Source: Pseudomonadota bacterium (GTDB taxonomy: Bacteria > Pseudomonadota > Gammaproteobacteria > Burkholderiales > Burkholderiaceae_C). Taken from it: a stretch of DNA of 64,000 nt. Location: contig JADFIG010000001.1 in assembly GCA_022566735.1 (NCBI GenBank), forward strand, positions 62,001 through 126,000. Reading direction: 5' to 3'. The notes under the pieces were generated by a model. It worked only from the letters and a program-made list of their open reading frames with translations. It did not search any database and was not told the origin of the DNA. Position numbers and translations under genes: made by a program. Within the stretch, counting starts at the first letter, position 1. The number at the start of each line of letters is the position of its first letter. Shown here piece after piece: positions 6,752 through 16,212 of this stretch.

Positions 6752-7471
6752 ATGACTTCGCCTGCCACCGTCTGGGTCCGAGACCGCCATGCCGCCGCCA
6801 GCCCCTGGGGGGGCGCGGAGCGCGCGGGGACCTTGCCCATCGCTGCCCGCTCCGAGCGCAGTGCGACCTTGCTGGCTTCGCGTGCGTCGCCCAGCGAGGC
6901 CCTGGTCTGCCACACCGTGGGCGGCAATTTGCGGCGCCTGCGCCAGCAGCACCGGCTGTCGCTGGAGCAGCTGTCCGCGCTCAGCGGGGTGTCGCGGGCC
7001 ATGCTCAGCCAGGTCGAGCAGGGCCGCAGCGTGCCCAGCATCAAGACGCTGTGGCAGGTGGCCCAGGCCCTGGGCGTGTCGGTGTCGTGGTTCCTGGAGC
7101 CCACGCACGACGACACCGTGCTGCTGCTGCAGCCCTCGCCCGACAGCCCTGCGCAGTTGCCCGCCGAAGGCGCCGAGCTGCGCCCCTTGCAGCGGGCCCG
7201 CGATGGCCACCGCGAGGCCTTCTACGAACTGCGTCTGGCGCCCGGCGGCCACCTGAGCCTGCCGGCCACCGTGGCCGCGCGCCGCGTCAATGTGGCGGTG
7301 TCCACGGGGGTGCTCGACGTGATCCTGCACGGCCAGCGCCACCTGGTGCGGCCGCGCGAGTCCTTGCAGTACGAGGTCAACGACGCGCTGGCCTGGCACA
7401 ACAGCTGCCACGTCCAGGTGCAGGCCTTCGTGCTGATCCGCACCCCCGGCGCGTCCGATGGGCAAGGGTGA
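6752..7471 (+). CDS. XRE-family regulator with C-terminal cupin-like domain
   Basis: Translation from ATG 6752 gives 239 residues. After a basic, disordered leader comes the HTH: VGGNLRRLRQQHRLSLEQLSALSGVSRAMLSQVEQGRSVPSIKTLWQVAQALGVSVSWFLE, a clear XRE DNA-binding domain. The C-terminal 100 residues are beta-rich (GHLSLPATVAARRVNVAVSTGVLDVILHGQRHLVRPRESLQYEVNDALAWHNSC) and match the cupin sensor of the XRE-cupin family, which usually binds a small metabolite. Its stop overlaps the GTG of the next gene, so it is probably translated with the sigma-54 activator. No clear Shine-Dalgarno precedes the chosen start. Confidence 0.85.
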   Translation: MTSPATVWVRDRHAAASPWGGAERAGTLPIAARSERSATLLASRASPSEALVCHTVGGNLRRLRQQHRLSLEQLSALSGVSRAMLSQVEQGRSVPSIKTLWQVAQALGVSVSWFLEPTHDDTVLLLQPSPDSPAQLPAEGAELRPLQRARDGHREAFYELRLAPGGHLSLPATVAARRVNVAVSTGVLDVILHGQRHLVRPRESLQYEVNDALAWHNSCHVQVQAFVLIRTPGASDGQG

Positions 7472-7479
7472 GCGCCGGC

Positions 7480-8745
<1,266 letters not shown>

Positions 8746-8781
8746 TCCGGGCTGTGCCCGGGTTCTGGCGGGGGGCCTCTC

Positions 8782-8805
8782 AAGGGCGCCTTCCCTGGGC
8801 CCTTT
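8782..8805. terminator. Possible weak hairpin between convergent operons
   Basis: AAGGGC and GCCCTT can pair across an 11-base loop, followed by TTTCC, between the convergent activator and cytochrome b genes. The stem is short, so this is only a candidate terminator. Confidence 0.3.
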
Positions 8806-8807
8806 CC

Positions 8808-9641
8808 TCACCAGGAGGGCGTCGCCGAGGTGGCAGCCGATGCCGATGCCGATGCCGACGTGCCGGGGGCTTGCGCGGTTTCTGCCACACCGGGTGCATC
8901 GGCGCCTGCATGGCGCCAGCCACCGCTGGCCGCCCACGCCGATGCCAGACCCACCGCCAGCGCGAGGCCCAGGGCCCACGGGCCGGCCTGGCGTGGCGCC
9001 GGATGGGGCCGGGCGGTGGACTTCCAACCCGTCACCATGGGCGGCACGAGCCGGTCCCGCTTGACCAGGGCGTGGAACACGATGGCCGCCAGGTGCAAGC
9101 CGATGAGCGCGTACAGCCCGTTGACCAGGCGGTGGTGCCAGCCGGTGAGGGCGTGCGCGCGGTCCTCGTCGAGCAGGTCGCTCCAGGGGCCGGCAAAGGC
9201 GATGTCGTCGTTGCTGAACAGGCCGGTGCCGGCTTGCAGCGCCAGCAGCGACAGCAGGGCCACGACCGACAGCGCCCCCAGCGGGTTGTGGCCGACGCCC
9301 TGCCAGGCCCCCGCGAGGTAAGCCCGCAGGCGCCGGGGCGTGGGCAGGAAGTGCGCGAAGCGCGAGGTCTGCGAGCCCACCAGACCCCACACCAGCCGGA
9401 AGGCCAGCAGGCCCACGATGAGCAGGCCGGCCCGGCCGTGCCAGGCCATCCAGGCGCCTCCCGCCAGCCCGGTGGCGATGGCCGCGCTGACGGCCGCCAG
9501 CAGCAGCCAGTGGAACAGGCGCAAGGGCGCGTCCCAGACGCGGACGCGGTGGACGGTGCGCGAAGCGGCGGCAGAGGCCAGGGCCGTCTTCGGGGCGGGC
9601 TGCCCCGCCTCGGTGGCGAGGCCTGTCGTGGCGGTGGACAT
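8808..9641 (-). CDS. Cytochrome b561-family membrane protein
   Basis: ATG 9641 is preferred over the GTG in the track because GGAGG lies 5 bases upstream. The core starts at VRVWDAPLRLFHWLLLAAVSAAIATGL and has four membrane helices with conserved haem-ligand His residues (LFHWLL, HALTGWHHRLVNGLYALIGLHLAAIVFHALV). This is the dihaem b-type cytochrome that passes electrons between quinones and a periplasmic partner. A further C-terminal helix precedes a tail of Ala-Ser repeats encoded by a GCCGAT-type hexanucleotide run. It is the last gene of the porin-ABC-rhodanese series, so it could connect that pathway to the quinone pool. Confidence 0.85.
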   Translation of the reverse strand: MSTATTGLATEAGQPAPKTALASAAASRTVHRVRVWDAPLRLFHWLLLAAVSAAIATGLAGGAWMAWHGRAGLLIVGLLAFRLVWGLVGSQTSRFAHFLPTPRRLRAYLAGAWQGVGHNPLGALSVVALLSLLALQAGTGLFSNDDIAFAGPWSDLLDEDRAHALTGWHHRLVNGLYALIGLHLAAIVFHALVKRDRLVPPMVTGWKSTARPHPAPRQAGPWALGLALAVGLASAWAASGGWRHAGADAPGVAETAQAPGTSASASASAATSATPSW

Positions 9642-9655
9642 GGCGGCCTCCGGTG

Positions 9656-10189
9656 TCACTTCGGTGCTGCGGGCACGGCGGGTGCGGGCGGCACGATCCG
9701 CGCGATGGAGCCACCGGCTTCGGCGTAGTCCACCGAGCCGATGGCGCCGGCCACCTTGTAGCCCTTGCTGCTGAGCAGGTCGCCCGCGGCGCCGGCACGG
9801 TGGGCGCGGTTGGACACCGTCAGGATGGTGCGGTCCCTGGGGATGTAGGCCAGCGCCTCGGGCAGGTCCTTGATCTGCACGCTCAGGTAGATGGGGAAGC
9901 CGCCGTGCTTGCTGAGCTCGTCAGGGCGGCGCACGTCGATGATGAGCAGCTTCTGGGGCTGGCCCAGCAGCTTGTCCACGTCGTTGCGGCTGAGCTGGCG
10001 GGTTCGGTAGGTCCAGGGCGGGGCCACGTAGGCGCTGGCGGCAGCGGCCGGTGCGGCGGCCGCTTCCTGCGCCTGGGCGGTGGCGGGCGTGACGGCGGCC
10101 GCGGTCAACAGGACGGCAGACAGGCCGGCCAGCAAGGCGGTGGACAGCGAGGGGGCGCGCAGGGACAGGGACAGGGGCGAGGTGGTCAT
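9656..10189 (-). CDS. Exported rhodanese-like protein lacking the catalytic cysteine
   Basis: The 177-residue product has a signal peptide (STALLAGLSAVLLTAAAVTPATAQA) and one rhodanese fold (LLIIDVRRPDELSKHGGFPIYLSVQIKD ... RTILTVSNRAHRAGAAGDLLSSKGYKVAGAIGSVDYAEAGG). In active sulfurtransferases the loop after the fourth strand starts with Cys; here it reads VSNRAHRAG, with Ser in that place. It should therefore bind rather than transfer sulfane sulfur, or act as a regulatory or assembly domain in the periplasm. It lies 14 bases before the cytochrome b561 gene. Confidence 0.8.
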   Translation of the reverse strand: MTTSPLSLSLRAPSLSTALLAGLSAVLLTAAAVTPATAQAQEAAAAPAAAASAYVAPPWTYRTRQLSRNDVDKLLGQPQKLLIIDVRRPDELSKHGGFPIYLSVQIKDLPEALAYIPRDRTILTVSNRAHRAGAAGDLLSSKGYKVAGAIGSVDYAEAGGSIARIVPPAPAVPAAPK

Positions 10190-10258
10190 GGGTGGGTGTG
10201 TCAGGGTGAAGGTCAGAGTGAAGGTCAGGGGGGCCAGGTTGCGTGGCAGGCGCGGCGC

Positions 10259-11059
10259 TCAGGCCGCCAGGGCTTGCGGGGAGGGCTCGGCGTGCTCGTG
10301 GCTGAACTCGCCCAGCACGTCGTCCTTGATGGCGTGGAAGGCCGCGCTGTGGCGGTCGCGCGGGCGCGGCAGGGCCACATCGACGATGCGCTTGATGCGG
10401 CCCGGGCGCGGCTGCATCACCACGATGCGGTCGCCCAGGTAGACGGCTTCCTCGACATCGTGGGTGACCAGCACCGCGGTGATGCCCTCGGCCTGCACGA
10501 TGCGTTGCAACTCCTGCTGCAGGTGGGTGCGGGTGAGGGCGTCCAGCGCGCCGAAGGGCTCGTCCAGCAGCAGCACCTCGGGGCGGTTGACCAGCGCCCG
10601 CGCGATGGCCACGCGCTGCGACATGCCGCCCGACAGCTGGTACGGGTAGGCTTTCTCGAAGCCCTTGAGCCCGACCAGGGCGATGTGCTCCTGCACGCTG
10701 CGGTCCTTGTCGGCCTGGGCGCCCGGGGCGTTGAGCAGGCCCAGGGCGACGTTGTCGGCCACGGTCAGCCAGGGAAAGAGGCGGTGCTCCTGGAAGACGA
10801 TGCCGCGCTCCAGGCTGGTGCCGCGGATGGGCTCGTTGTCCTGCAGCAGCTCGCCTTCGTGCTGGGTTTCCAGCCCGATGAGCAGGCGCAGCAGCGTGGA
10901 CTTGCCGCAGCCGCTGCTGCCCACGATGGAGATGAACTCGCCCGGGCGGATGGACAGGTTGATGTCTTGCAGCACCTGCAGGGGCTGGCCCTTGACGTCG
11001 TACTGCTTGTGAAGGTGGCGGATGTCGATGGTGCCGGCGCGGGGGGAGGCGAGGGACAT
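10259..11059 (-). CDS. ABC importer ATPase of the SsuB/TauB/NrtD family
   Basis: This 266-residue ATPase has Walker [10 protein letters not shown], signature LSGGMSQR, Walker [13 protein letters not shown] and the switch His in [15 protein letters not shown]. The [14 protein letters not shown] segment is typical of the sulfonate/taurine/nitrate importer branch. It should power uptake through the two permeases encoded just upstream. Substrate is set by the binding protein and cannot be read from the ATPase. Confidence 0.93.
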   Translation of the reverse strand: MSLASPRAGTIDIRHLHKQYDVKGQPLQVLQDINLSIRPGEFISIVGSSGCGKSTLLRLLIGLETQHEGELLQDNEPIRGTSLERGIVFQEHRLFPWLTVADNVALGLLNAPGAQADKDRSVQEHIALVGLKGFEKAYPYQLSGGMSQRVAIARALVNRPEVLLLDEPFGALDALTRTHLQQELQRIVQAEGITAVLVTHDVEEAVYLGDRIVVMQPRPGRIKRIVDVALPRPRDRHSAAFHAIKDDVLGEFSHEHAEPSPQALAA

Positions 11060-11128
11060 GGCGGGCTCCTGGAAGGATGTGGGTCTGGCGGGAAGAAGGG
11101 GAGGAGGCGGGCGCGGTGGGCGGGCCGC

Positions 11129-11983
11129 TCAACGCTGCTGCGGCGCACGCCAGCGCAGCAGGCGCTGCTCGGCGCGGTCGGCCAGGCGGTTGAAGGCATT
11201 GCCGACCAGGCCGATGGCCAGCAGGCCGAAGACGATCAGCTCGACGTTGAAGGCCATGCGGCCCTTGAAGACCGTGTTGCCCAGGCCCTGGCCGTCGTTG
11301 ACGAGCAGGAACTCCGCGCCGATGGTGGCCAGCCAGGCGCAGATCAGGCCCAGGCGCAGGCCGCCCAGGATCTGCGGCGAGGCCGCCGGCAGCACCAGGC
11401 GCCACAGCGTCTGTGCGCGGCTGAAGCCGTGGACGCGGGCCACCTCGGCGTGGGCCTGGCTGACGCCCTTCACGCCGTCGAGCGTGCCCAGCACCACCGG
11501 GTAGAAGGCCGAGAAGGCGATGAACACGACCTTGGAGACCTCGCCCGTGCCCAGCAGCGCCGACAGCAGCGGCAGCCAGGCGAACAGGGATATCTGCCGC
11601 GCCGTGTGGAAGGTCGGGCCCAGCAGGCGATCGGCCAGGCGCGACACCCCGATCAGCGTGCCCACGGCGACGCCGGCCAGCGAGCCCAGCAGGAAGCCGC
11701 TGAGGTCGCGGCCCAGGCTCAGGCCCACGCCCAGGTAGAAGTCGGGGTTGGCCAGCTCCTTGAGCGCGGTGCCCAGCACGCCGGCGGGCGGCACGATCAG
11801 CCGGGTGTTGACCAGGTGCAGCGAGGTCACGGCCCACCACAAGGCCACGAAGGCCAGTGGCAGGACCAGGCCGCGCCAGTCGGGGCGGCGGCCGGCGCGC
11901 AGGGCACGAGGCCAGGGGAGGGGCCAGACGCTCTGGCGGGCACTCGGGGCCGAGGGGGAGGGGGTGTCGGGCGCGGCAGACAT
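11129..11983 (-). CDS. ABC importer permease (SsuC/TauC type), second copy
   Basis: The frame is open far upstream, but ATG 11983 starts after the preceding permease and gives 284 residues. After a Pro/Ser-rich cytoplasmic leader it has about six membrane helices, and the ATPase-contact loop is EVARVHGFSRAQTLWRLVLPAASPQILGGLRLGL, the EAA motif of BPD_transp_1 permeases. With the neighbouring non-identical permease it would form a heterodimeric channel, which is less usual than the homodimer in SsuC systems. Confidence 0.9.
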   Translation of the reverse strand: MSAAPDTPSPSAPSARQSVWPLPWPRALRAGRRPDWRGLVLPLAFVALWWAVTSLHLVNTRLIVPPAGVLGTALKELANPDFYLGVGLSLGRDLSGFLLGSLAGVAVGTLIGVSRLADRLLGPTFHTARQISLFAWLPLLSALLGTGEVSKVVFIAFSAFYPVVLGTLDGVKGVSQAHAEVARVHGFSRAQTLWRLVLPAASPQILGGLRLGLICAWLATIGAEFLLVNDGQGLGNTVFKGRMAFNVELIVFGLLAIGLVGNAFNRLADRAEQRLLRWRAPQQR

Positions 11984-12012
11984 GGGAGGTCCTGGTCGGG
12001 GGAAGAAGGCGC

Positions 12013-12945
12013 TCAGAAAGCGTTGCGGCGCCAGCGTTGCAGGCGGGATTCGATGAGGCGCAGGCCCAGCTCGATGAGCAGGCCCACCACGCCGATGGCC
12101 AGCATGGCGACGATGACCATGTCGATCTGGCTGAGCGAGCGGCTGTAGGCCATCAGGAAGCCCAGGCCGTCGCTGGACGACAGCAGCTCCACGAAGACCA
12201 CCGACAGCCAGGCCTGCATCACGCCCTGGCGCAGACCCGTGAACAGGGCCGGCGTGGCCGCGGGCAGCACGATGCGGCGCAAGGTCTGCCAGTGACTGAA
12301 GCGGTACACCTGCCCCACCTCCAGCAAGGCCGCGGGGATGTTGGCGATGCCCTGCAGCGTGCTCAGCGCCACGGGCACCACCACGGCGATCGACACGGCC
12401 GAGACCTTCAGCGGCTCCTCGATGCCCACGAAGATGATGAGCAGCGGGATCCAGCCCAGCACCGGCAACTGGGCCAGCACGTCGAAGCTCGGGAAGACGT
12501 AGGCCTTGAAGCTGCGCGACAGCCCCATGCCCAGGCCCAGCAGCAGGCCGGCGGAGCCGCCGATGGCCAGGCTCGAGGCCACCCGCGACGCGCTCACCCG
12601 AACGTGCTCCAGCAACTCGCCGGTCTCCAGCACCGACAGCAGCGACTCCCACACGAAGGCCGGCGGCGGCAGGATCTGCTCGGCGATCCAGTGCCGCTCG
12701 GCCGCCGTCCACCACAGGGCGAACAGCAGCGCGGGCAGCACCAGGCCCAGCGCAGCCGTGCCGACCGCGCGCAGTGCCTGCCGGGCGGAGGCTGTCGCTC
12801 GCCGCTGCAGTGGTGCGCTGGCCTCGCGGACCCAGGCGCCGATGCGCGGGCGGGCCAGTGCGGGCGCCTGGGCCGACCCGACCGACGCCCCTTGGGGCGC
12901 CGCGGTCAGCGGGAAGATGTCGAGGTCGTCGGTGGACACGGCCAT
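12013..12945 (-). CDS. ABC importer permease (SsuC/TauC type), first copy
   Basis: The 310-residue protein has a long N-terminal extension (about 60 residues) before six helices starting LGLVLPALLFALWWTAAERHW. The EAA loop reads LEVGQVYRFSHWQTLRRIVLPAATPALFTGLRQGV. Two distinct permease genes, 29 bases apart, sit between the binding-protein and ATPase genes, so a heterodimer is likely. It begins 24 bases after the binding-protein stop. Confidence 0.9.
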   Translation of the reverse strand: MAVSTDDLDIFPLTAAPQGASVGSAQAPALARPRIGAWVREASAPLQRRATASARQALRAVGTAALGLVLPALLFALWWTAAERHWIAEQILPPPAFVWESLLSVLETGELLEHVRVSASRVASSLAIGGSAGLLLGLGMGLSRSFKAYVFPSFDVLAQLPVLGWIPLLIIFVGIEEPLKVSAVSIAVVVPVALSTLQGIANIPAALLEVGQVYRFSHWQTLRRIVLPAATPALFTGLRQGVMQAWLSVVFVELLSSSDGLGFLMAYSRSLSQIDMVIVAMLAIGVVGLLIELGLRLIESRLQRWRRNAF

Positions 12946-12969
12946 GGGAGTGCCTTTCTTTCAGCGGGG

Positions 12970-14067
12970 TCAGGTGCGCAGGAACTTGCCGTTGGCGTCC
13001 TGTGTGGGCCAGAAGGTCTCCAGCTTCTGATCGGCCAGGGCCTTGTTCAGGTACTTGGGCTCGATCCAGCCTTCGATGCTCACGTCGCGGCGGATCAGGC
13101 GGTAGCGCTTGATCTCGTCGATGGAGCGCTGCAGGGAGGCCAGGTAGTAGTCGTCCAGCAGCGGGTTCTGGCGCGTGCGCAGGTCCTTGGTGCGGTCCCA
13201 CACGCGCTTGTTGTCGATGTAGGTGTTCACGCCCGAGCGGGTCCACAGCTGGTACTGGGTCTCGCGGTTGGCTTCCTGGGTGCTCCAGTGCGCGACCTTG
13301 ACCAGGCGATTGACGATGCGCTGCACCAGGTCCGGGTGCTTCTGCTCGAAGGCCTCGCCCACCCACACCGTGCCGGGGCGGTTGATGATGGCGTCGTCGT
13401 AGATCTCCGACAGGCGCTTGGCCACGCCGCGCGCCTCCAGGCCGAAGGGCGTCTCGATGGCGCCGGCGATGTCGCCGGTGGACAGCGAGGCGACGCGGTC
13501 ATCGCGGATCTGGCTGATGATGCGGAACTGCTTCTCGGGCTCGGTGAAGCCGTTCTTTTCCAGGAAGCGGTACATGGTCAGCTGGCCCGCGGTGCCCTTT
13601 TGCACCGACAGGGTCTTGCCCTGCAGGTCGCCCACGGTCTTGGCCGTCGAGGTGGCGGGGGTGATGAAGTAGATGTCGCCGCCGCGGCCCGAAGACAGCA
13701 GGATCTTGTGCTTGAGGCCGGTGGAGCGGCCCACGATCAGGGGCAGGTCGCCGTGGCCGAAGCAGAAGTCCAGCAGGCCGTTGGCGAAGGCCTCGTTGAG
13801 CGCGGGGCCGGCGCCCACGTAGTACTTCCATTCGATCTTGATGCCGTCGGCGGCGAACTCCTGCTCCAGCTCGCTGCGGAAGACGGTGTTGGCCGTGAAG
13901 CCGCTGGACGGCAGGGGGCGGCCGCCCGTGCCCGCGCCAGGGAAGCCGATGCGGATGGTGGCCGGCTTGCCTGCGGATTGCGCGTGGGCGGTGGCGCTGC
14001 CCAGGCTGATGAGGGCGGGGCTGGCCAGGCCGGAGGCCAGCAGGGAGGTGAATGAACGACGCTTCAT
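12970..14067 (-). CDS. ABC importer periplasmic binding protein (NMT1/SsuA-like)
   Basis: The 365-residue product has an export signal MKRRSFTSLLASGLASPALISLGSATAHA that includes a twin-arginine-like RRSFT. The mature part, ATIRIGFPGAGTGGRPLPSSG ... VGAGPALNEAFANGLLDFCFGHGDLPLIVGRSTGLKHKILLSSG, is the two-lobed NMT1/SsuA-type fold. GVAKRLSEIYDD and VWVGEAFEQKHPDLVQRIVNRLVKV are family-typical. Homologues bind sulfonates, taurine, nitrate or pyrimidine precursors. The SfnR-like regulator favours an organosulfur ligand, but this is inference. Confidence 0.88.
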   Translation of the reverse strand: MKRRSFTSLLASGLASPALISLGSATAHAQSAGKPATIRIGFPGAGTGGRPLPSSGFTANTVFRSELEQEFAADGIKIEWKYYVGAGPALNEAFANGLLDFCFGHGDLPLIVGRSTGLKHKILLSSGRGGDIYFITPATSTAKTVGDLQGKTLSVQKGTAGQLTMYRFLEKNGFTEPEKQFRIISQIRDDRVASLSTGDIAGAIETPFGLEARGVAKRLSEIYDDAIINRPGTVWVGEAFEQKHPDLVQRIVNRLVKVAHWSTQEANRETQYQLWTRSGVNTYIDNKRVWDRTKDLRTRQNPLLDDYYLASLQRSIDEIKRYRLIRRDVSIEGWIEPKYLNKALADQKLETFWPTQDANGKFLRT

Positions 14068-14136
14068 GGTGAAAAGACTCCGTGTTCGATGGTGTGTGTT
14101 CGGTGTGTGTGCAGGGGCGTCAGGAGGTGGTGACGC

Positions 14137-15735
14137 TCAGAAGCCGGCCACGAACTGCGCCTGGATGCCGTTCGTGCGCTTCGGGTTGGCCAGCGTGCTC
14201 AGCCCGGGGGTCTGGTTGCGGCCCTTGAAGTAGTTGATCTGGAAGCGCGTGGTCTCGGCAAAGAAGATGTTCAGACCCAGGGTGGTCAGGAACTGGCGGT
14301 CCTTGGTGGCGCGCTGGTTGCGGTCGGGGTCGAAGGTGTCGACGCGCACGAAGGCCTGGTAGGACAGCGGCCAGTAGTCATTGAACTTGCCCTGCTGCTT
14401 GGAGCTGTTGAGGAACTGTTCGCCCCAGGTGTAGCCCAGGTTGATGTACTGGCCCACGCCGCGCTTGAAGCCATCGGGGTTGGTCGGCGTGATGCTGGCC
14501 AGCTCGTCCTTGCCGTAGGCCCATTCGTAGGAAACGGAGAAGGGCAGGTGGGTCCAGTTCACGTCGAAGCCCGAGCGGCTGCTTTCACCGCGGCGGCCCA
14601 GGGCGGTCGCGCCGATGGTGGGGAAGCGCTTGGTGTAGGACGCGCCGATCTGCAGCTGGCGGAACCAGCTGGTGTAGTCCACCGGCAGGGTGTAGACCAC
14701 GCGCCCGATCCAGTCGCGCATCGAGTTGTTGTCGCTCTTGTTCGGGCCGTTGCCGTTGAAGAAGCCCAGCGAGTAGCCCAGCAGCGGCGCGCGGTAGTTG
14801 TTGGTGAAGTCGACGTAGGGGTCGTAGTCACCCGACACCAGCAGGCCGATCTGGCGCTGGTCCAGGCCCAGGCCCGTGACGAACAGCGCGTTGTTGATGA
14901 CGGCGCGCACTTCGGGGTCCAGCGCCGGTGCGTCCAGGCCGAAGGGCACGGCTTGCTGGCCCAGCGTGACGGTGCCCAGGCGGTCTTCCAGGTTGCCCGT
15001 GGCCGGCTCGTAGCTGTAGCGCACGAAGGCGTTGGTGAGGTTGACCTGCGAGTTGTTGCTGGCGTTGGTGCCGGTGGTGCCGACGCTCAGGCCCAGCTGG
15101 TAGGTCAGGTTGCGGCCTTCGGCGTAGTCGCGGTAGAGGTTGCCCGAGAAGCTCAGGGTGCCCGTGGGCGCGCGGAAGCCGTTCTTGCGGGTCTCGGCCG
15201 GGGAGGCGGTGGCCGCGGCGGTGGTCTGGCTGTCGCCCGGCGCGAAGGCGGGGCTGCGGCTCTGGTAGCCCAGCGTCAGGGTGCCGGCGATGCGGGTGTT
15301 GCGCAGCACGCTGGGGATGTTGCGCTCCTGCAGGCGCGACTGGTCGTACTTGTAGTTCTCCAGGTCGGTGCGCAGGCCCTGGATGTCGGCCTTGGTGGCG
15401 GCGGTGCGGGCCTCGATGGCTTCCTGGCTCTCGGTGTCGCTGCCATCTGCGGCTTGCGATGCAGCTTGCGCGGCGGCGACCGCCTTCGCATCCTGCTGTT
15501 GCTTGAGCACGGCCTTGAGCTCTTCCACCTGCTTGCGCAGCTCTTCCACGCGGGCCTTTTCCAGGGCGTCGGTGTCGGGACGCTGTGTGCGCTTGAGTTC
15601 CTGCACCTGGCGGCGCAGGTCGTCGACCGTGTTCTTCAAGGCCCGGACCTCGCTGGCCGGCTGTGCCTGCACGGCGGCGCCGGACAAGGCGAGCAGCGCA
15701 GCGGCAGCCAGTCGATTCTTTTTCTCGAAATGCAC
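14137..15735 (-). CDS. Outer-membrane porin with N-terminal coiled coil (DcaP/DUF3138-like)
   Basis: The start is set at GTG 15735, 7 bases after AGGAG, rather than the longer track ORF. It gives a signal peptide (NRLAAAALLALSGAAVQAQ), then a heptad-rich segment (EVRALKNTVDDLRRQVQELKR ... VEELRKQVEELKAVLKQQQD) and about 380 residues of alternating beta strands ending in GIQAQFVAGF, whose terminal Phe is typical of beta barrels. This is the layout of trimeric porins with periplasmic coiled coils such as DcaP. It heads the leftward series and has its own sigma-54 promoter, so it is probably the outer-membrane entry for the ABC substrate. Confidence 0.8.
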   Translation of the reverse strand: MHFEKKNRLAAAALLALSGAAVQAQPASEVRALKNTVDDLRRQVQELKRTQRPDTDALEKARVEELRKQVEELKAVLKQQQDAKAVAAAQAASQAADGSDTESQEAIEARTAATKADIQGLRTDLENYKYDQSRLQERNIPSVLRNTRIAGTLTLGYQSRSPAFAPGDSQTTAAATASPAETRKNGFRAPTGTLSFSGNLYRDYAEGRNLTYQLGLSVGTTGTNASNNSQVNLTNAFVRYSYEPATGNLEDRLGTVTLGQQAVPFGLDAPALDPEVRAVINNALFVTGLGLDQRQIGLLVSGDYDPYVDFTNNYRAPLLGYSLGFFNGNGPNKSDNNSMRDWIGRVVYTLPVDYTSWFRQLQIGASYTKRFPTIGATALGRRGESSRSGFDVNWTHLPFSVSYEWAYGKDELASITPTNPDGFKRGVGQYINLGYTWGEQFLNSSKQQGKFNDYWPLSYQAFVRVDTFDPDRNQRATKDRQFLTTLGLNIFFAETTRFQINYFKGRNQTPGLSTLANPKRTNGIQAQFVAGF

Positions 15736-15794
15736 CTTCTCACTCCTAATTGGGTTGCCCAGTTGATGGTTTGAATATCTGAGGTGCCTCCTTA

Positions 15795-15810
15795 TGCATG
15801 GTTTGTGCCA
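15795..15810 (-). promoter_or_regulatory. Sigma-54 (-24/-12) promoter for the porin-ABC operon
   Basis: Read on the minus strand, TGGCAC-AAACC-ATGCA matches TGGCAC-N5-TTGCW at all but one defined position, with GG and GC correctly spaced. The predicted start is near 15784, leaving a leader of about 50 bases before the GTG at 15735. A GAFTGA-type activator is encoded at 7480-8745. Confidence 0.8.
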
Positions 15811-15902
15811 AGGCAAATGTCCGTCATGCGGGGTATTTGTTCGGGTTTTCAGGTCCGCTTGTTGGGTTTCAAGAAATGCCATGCTGGGTTTTGTTCACCA
15901 TT

Positions 15903-15922
15903 GCTGCTGGGAAATCAGCAGC
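15903..15922. promoter_or_regulatory. Inverted repeat, candidate enhancer site for the sigma-54 activator
   Basis: GCTGCTG-GGAAAT-CAGCAGC is a perfect 7-bp inverted repeat. It lies about 95 bp upstream of the porin -24 box and about 125 bp upstream of the opposite promoter, a usual distance for enhancer-binding proteins. There is no direct evidence of binding. Confidence 0.45.
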
Positions 15923-15997
15923 CTGGCCCGGGCGGGGGCTGATGGCTTGCTGATGCGGCTTCGTTGCATGTTCATGATGTTTGCAAATATCCAATTG

Positions 15998-16010
15998 AAT
16001 CAATGACTTG
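15998..16010 (+). promoter_or_regulatory. IHF-binding consensus between the divergent sigma-54 promoters
   Basis: AATCAATGACTTG is an exact match to WATCAANNNNTTR. It lies between the putative enhancer repeat and the rightward -24 box, where IHF bending normally brings activator and sigma-54 polymerase together. The surrounding AT-rich stretch is unusual for this genome. Confidence 0.65.
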
Positions 16011-16047
16011 CAATGATTTTGCCTTCGCTTTCCAATGCGACCGAAGC

Positions 16048-16063
16048 TGGCCCGACAGTTGCT
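16048..16063 (+). promoter_or_regulatory. Sigma-54 (-24/-12) promoter for the DUF1549-DUF1501 operon
   Basis: TGGCCC-GACAG-TTGCT matches TGGCAC-N5-TTGCW except for one base in the -24 element; the TTGCT half is perfect. The predicted start is near 16074, about 140 bases before ATG 16213. It mirrors the leftward promoter at 15795-15810. Confidence 0.78.
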
Positions 16064-16212
16064 AATGACGGGGCACGGATGCGCCAGATTCAGAAACCCG
16101 TCGAGACGGGTCTGGTTTCGTTCATCCATCGCATGAGTCCATTTGGAAATTGATATTCAACCGGTGAGCAAGCAAATGCAAAACTCAAATGACGCCTCTG
16201 GAGGTGATCGCC

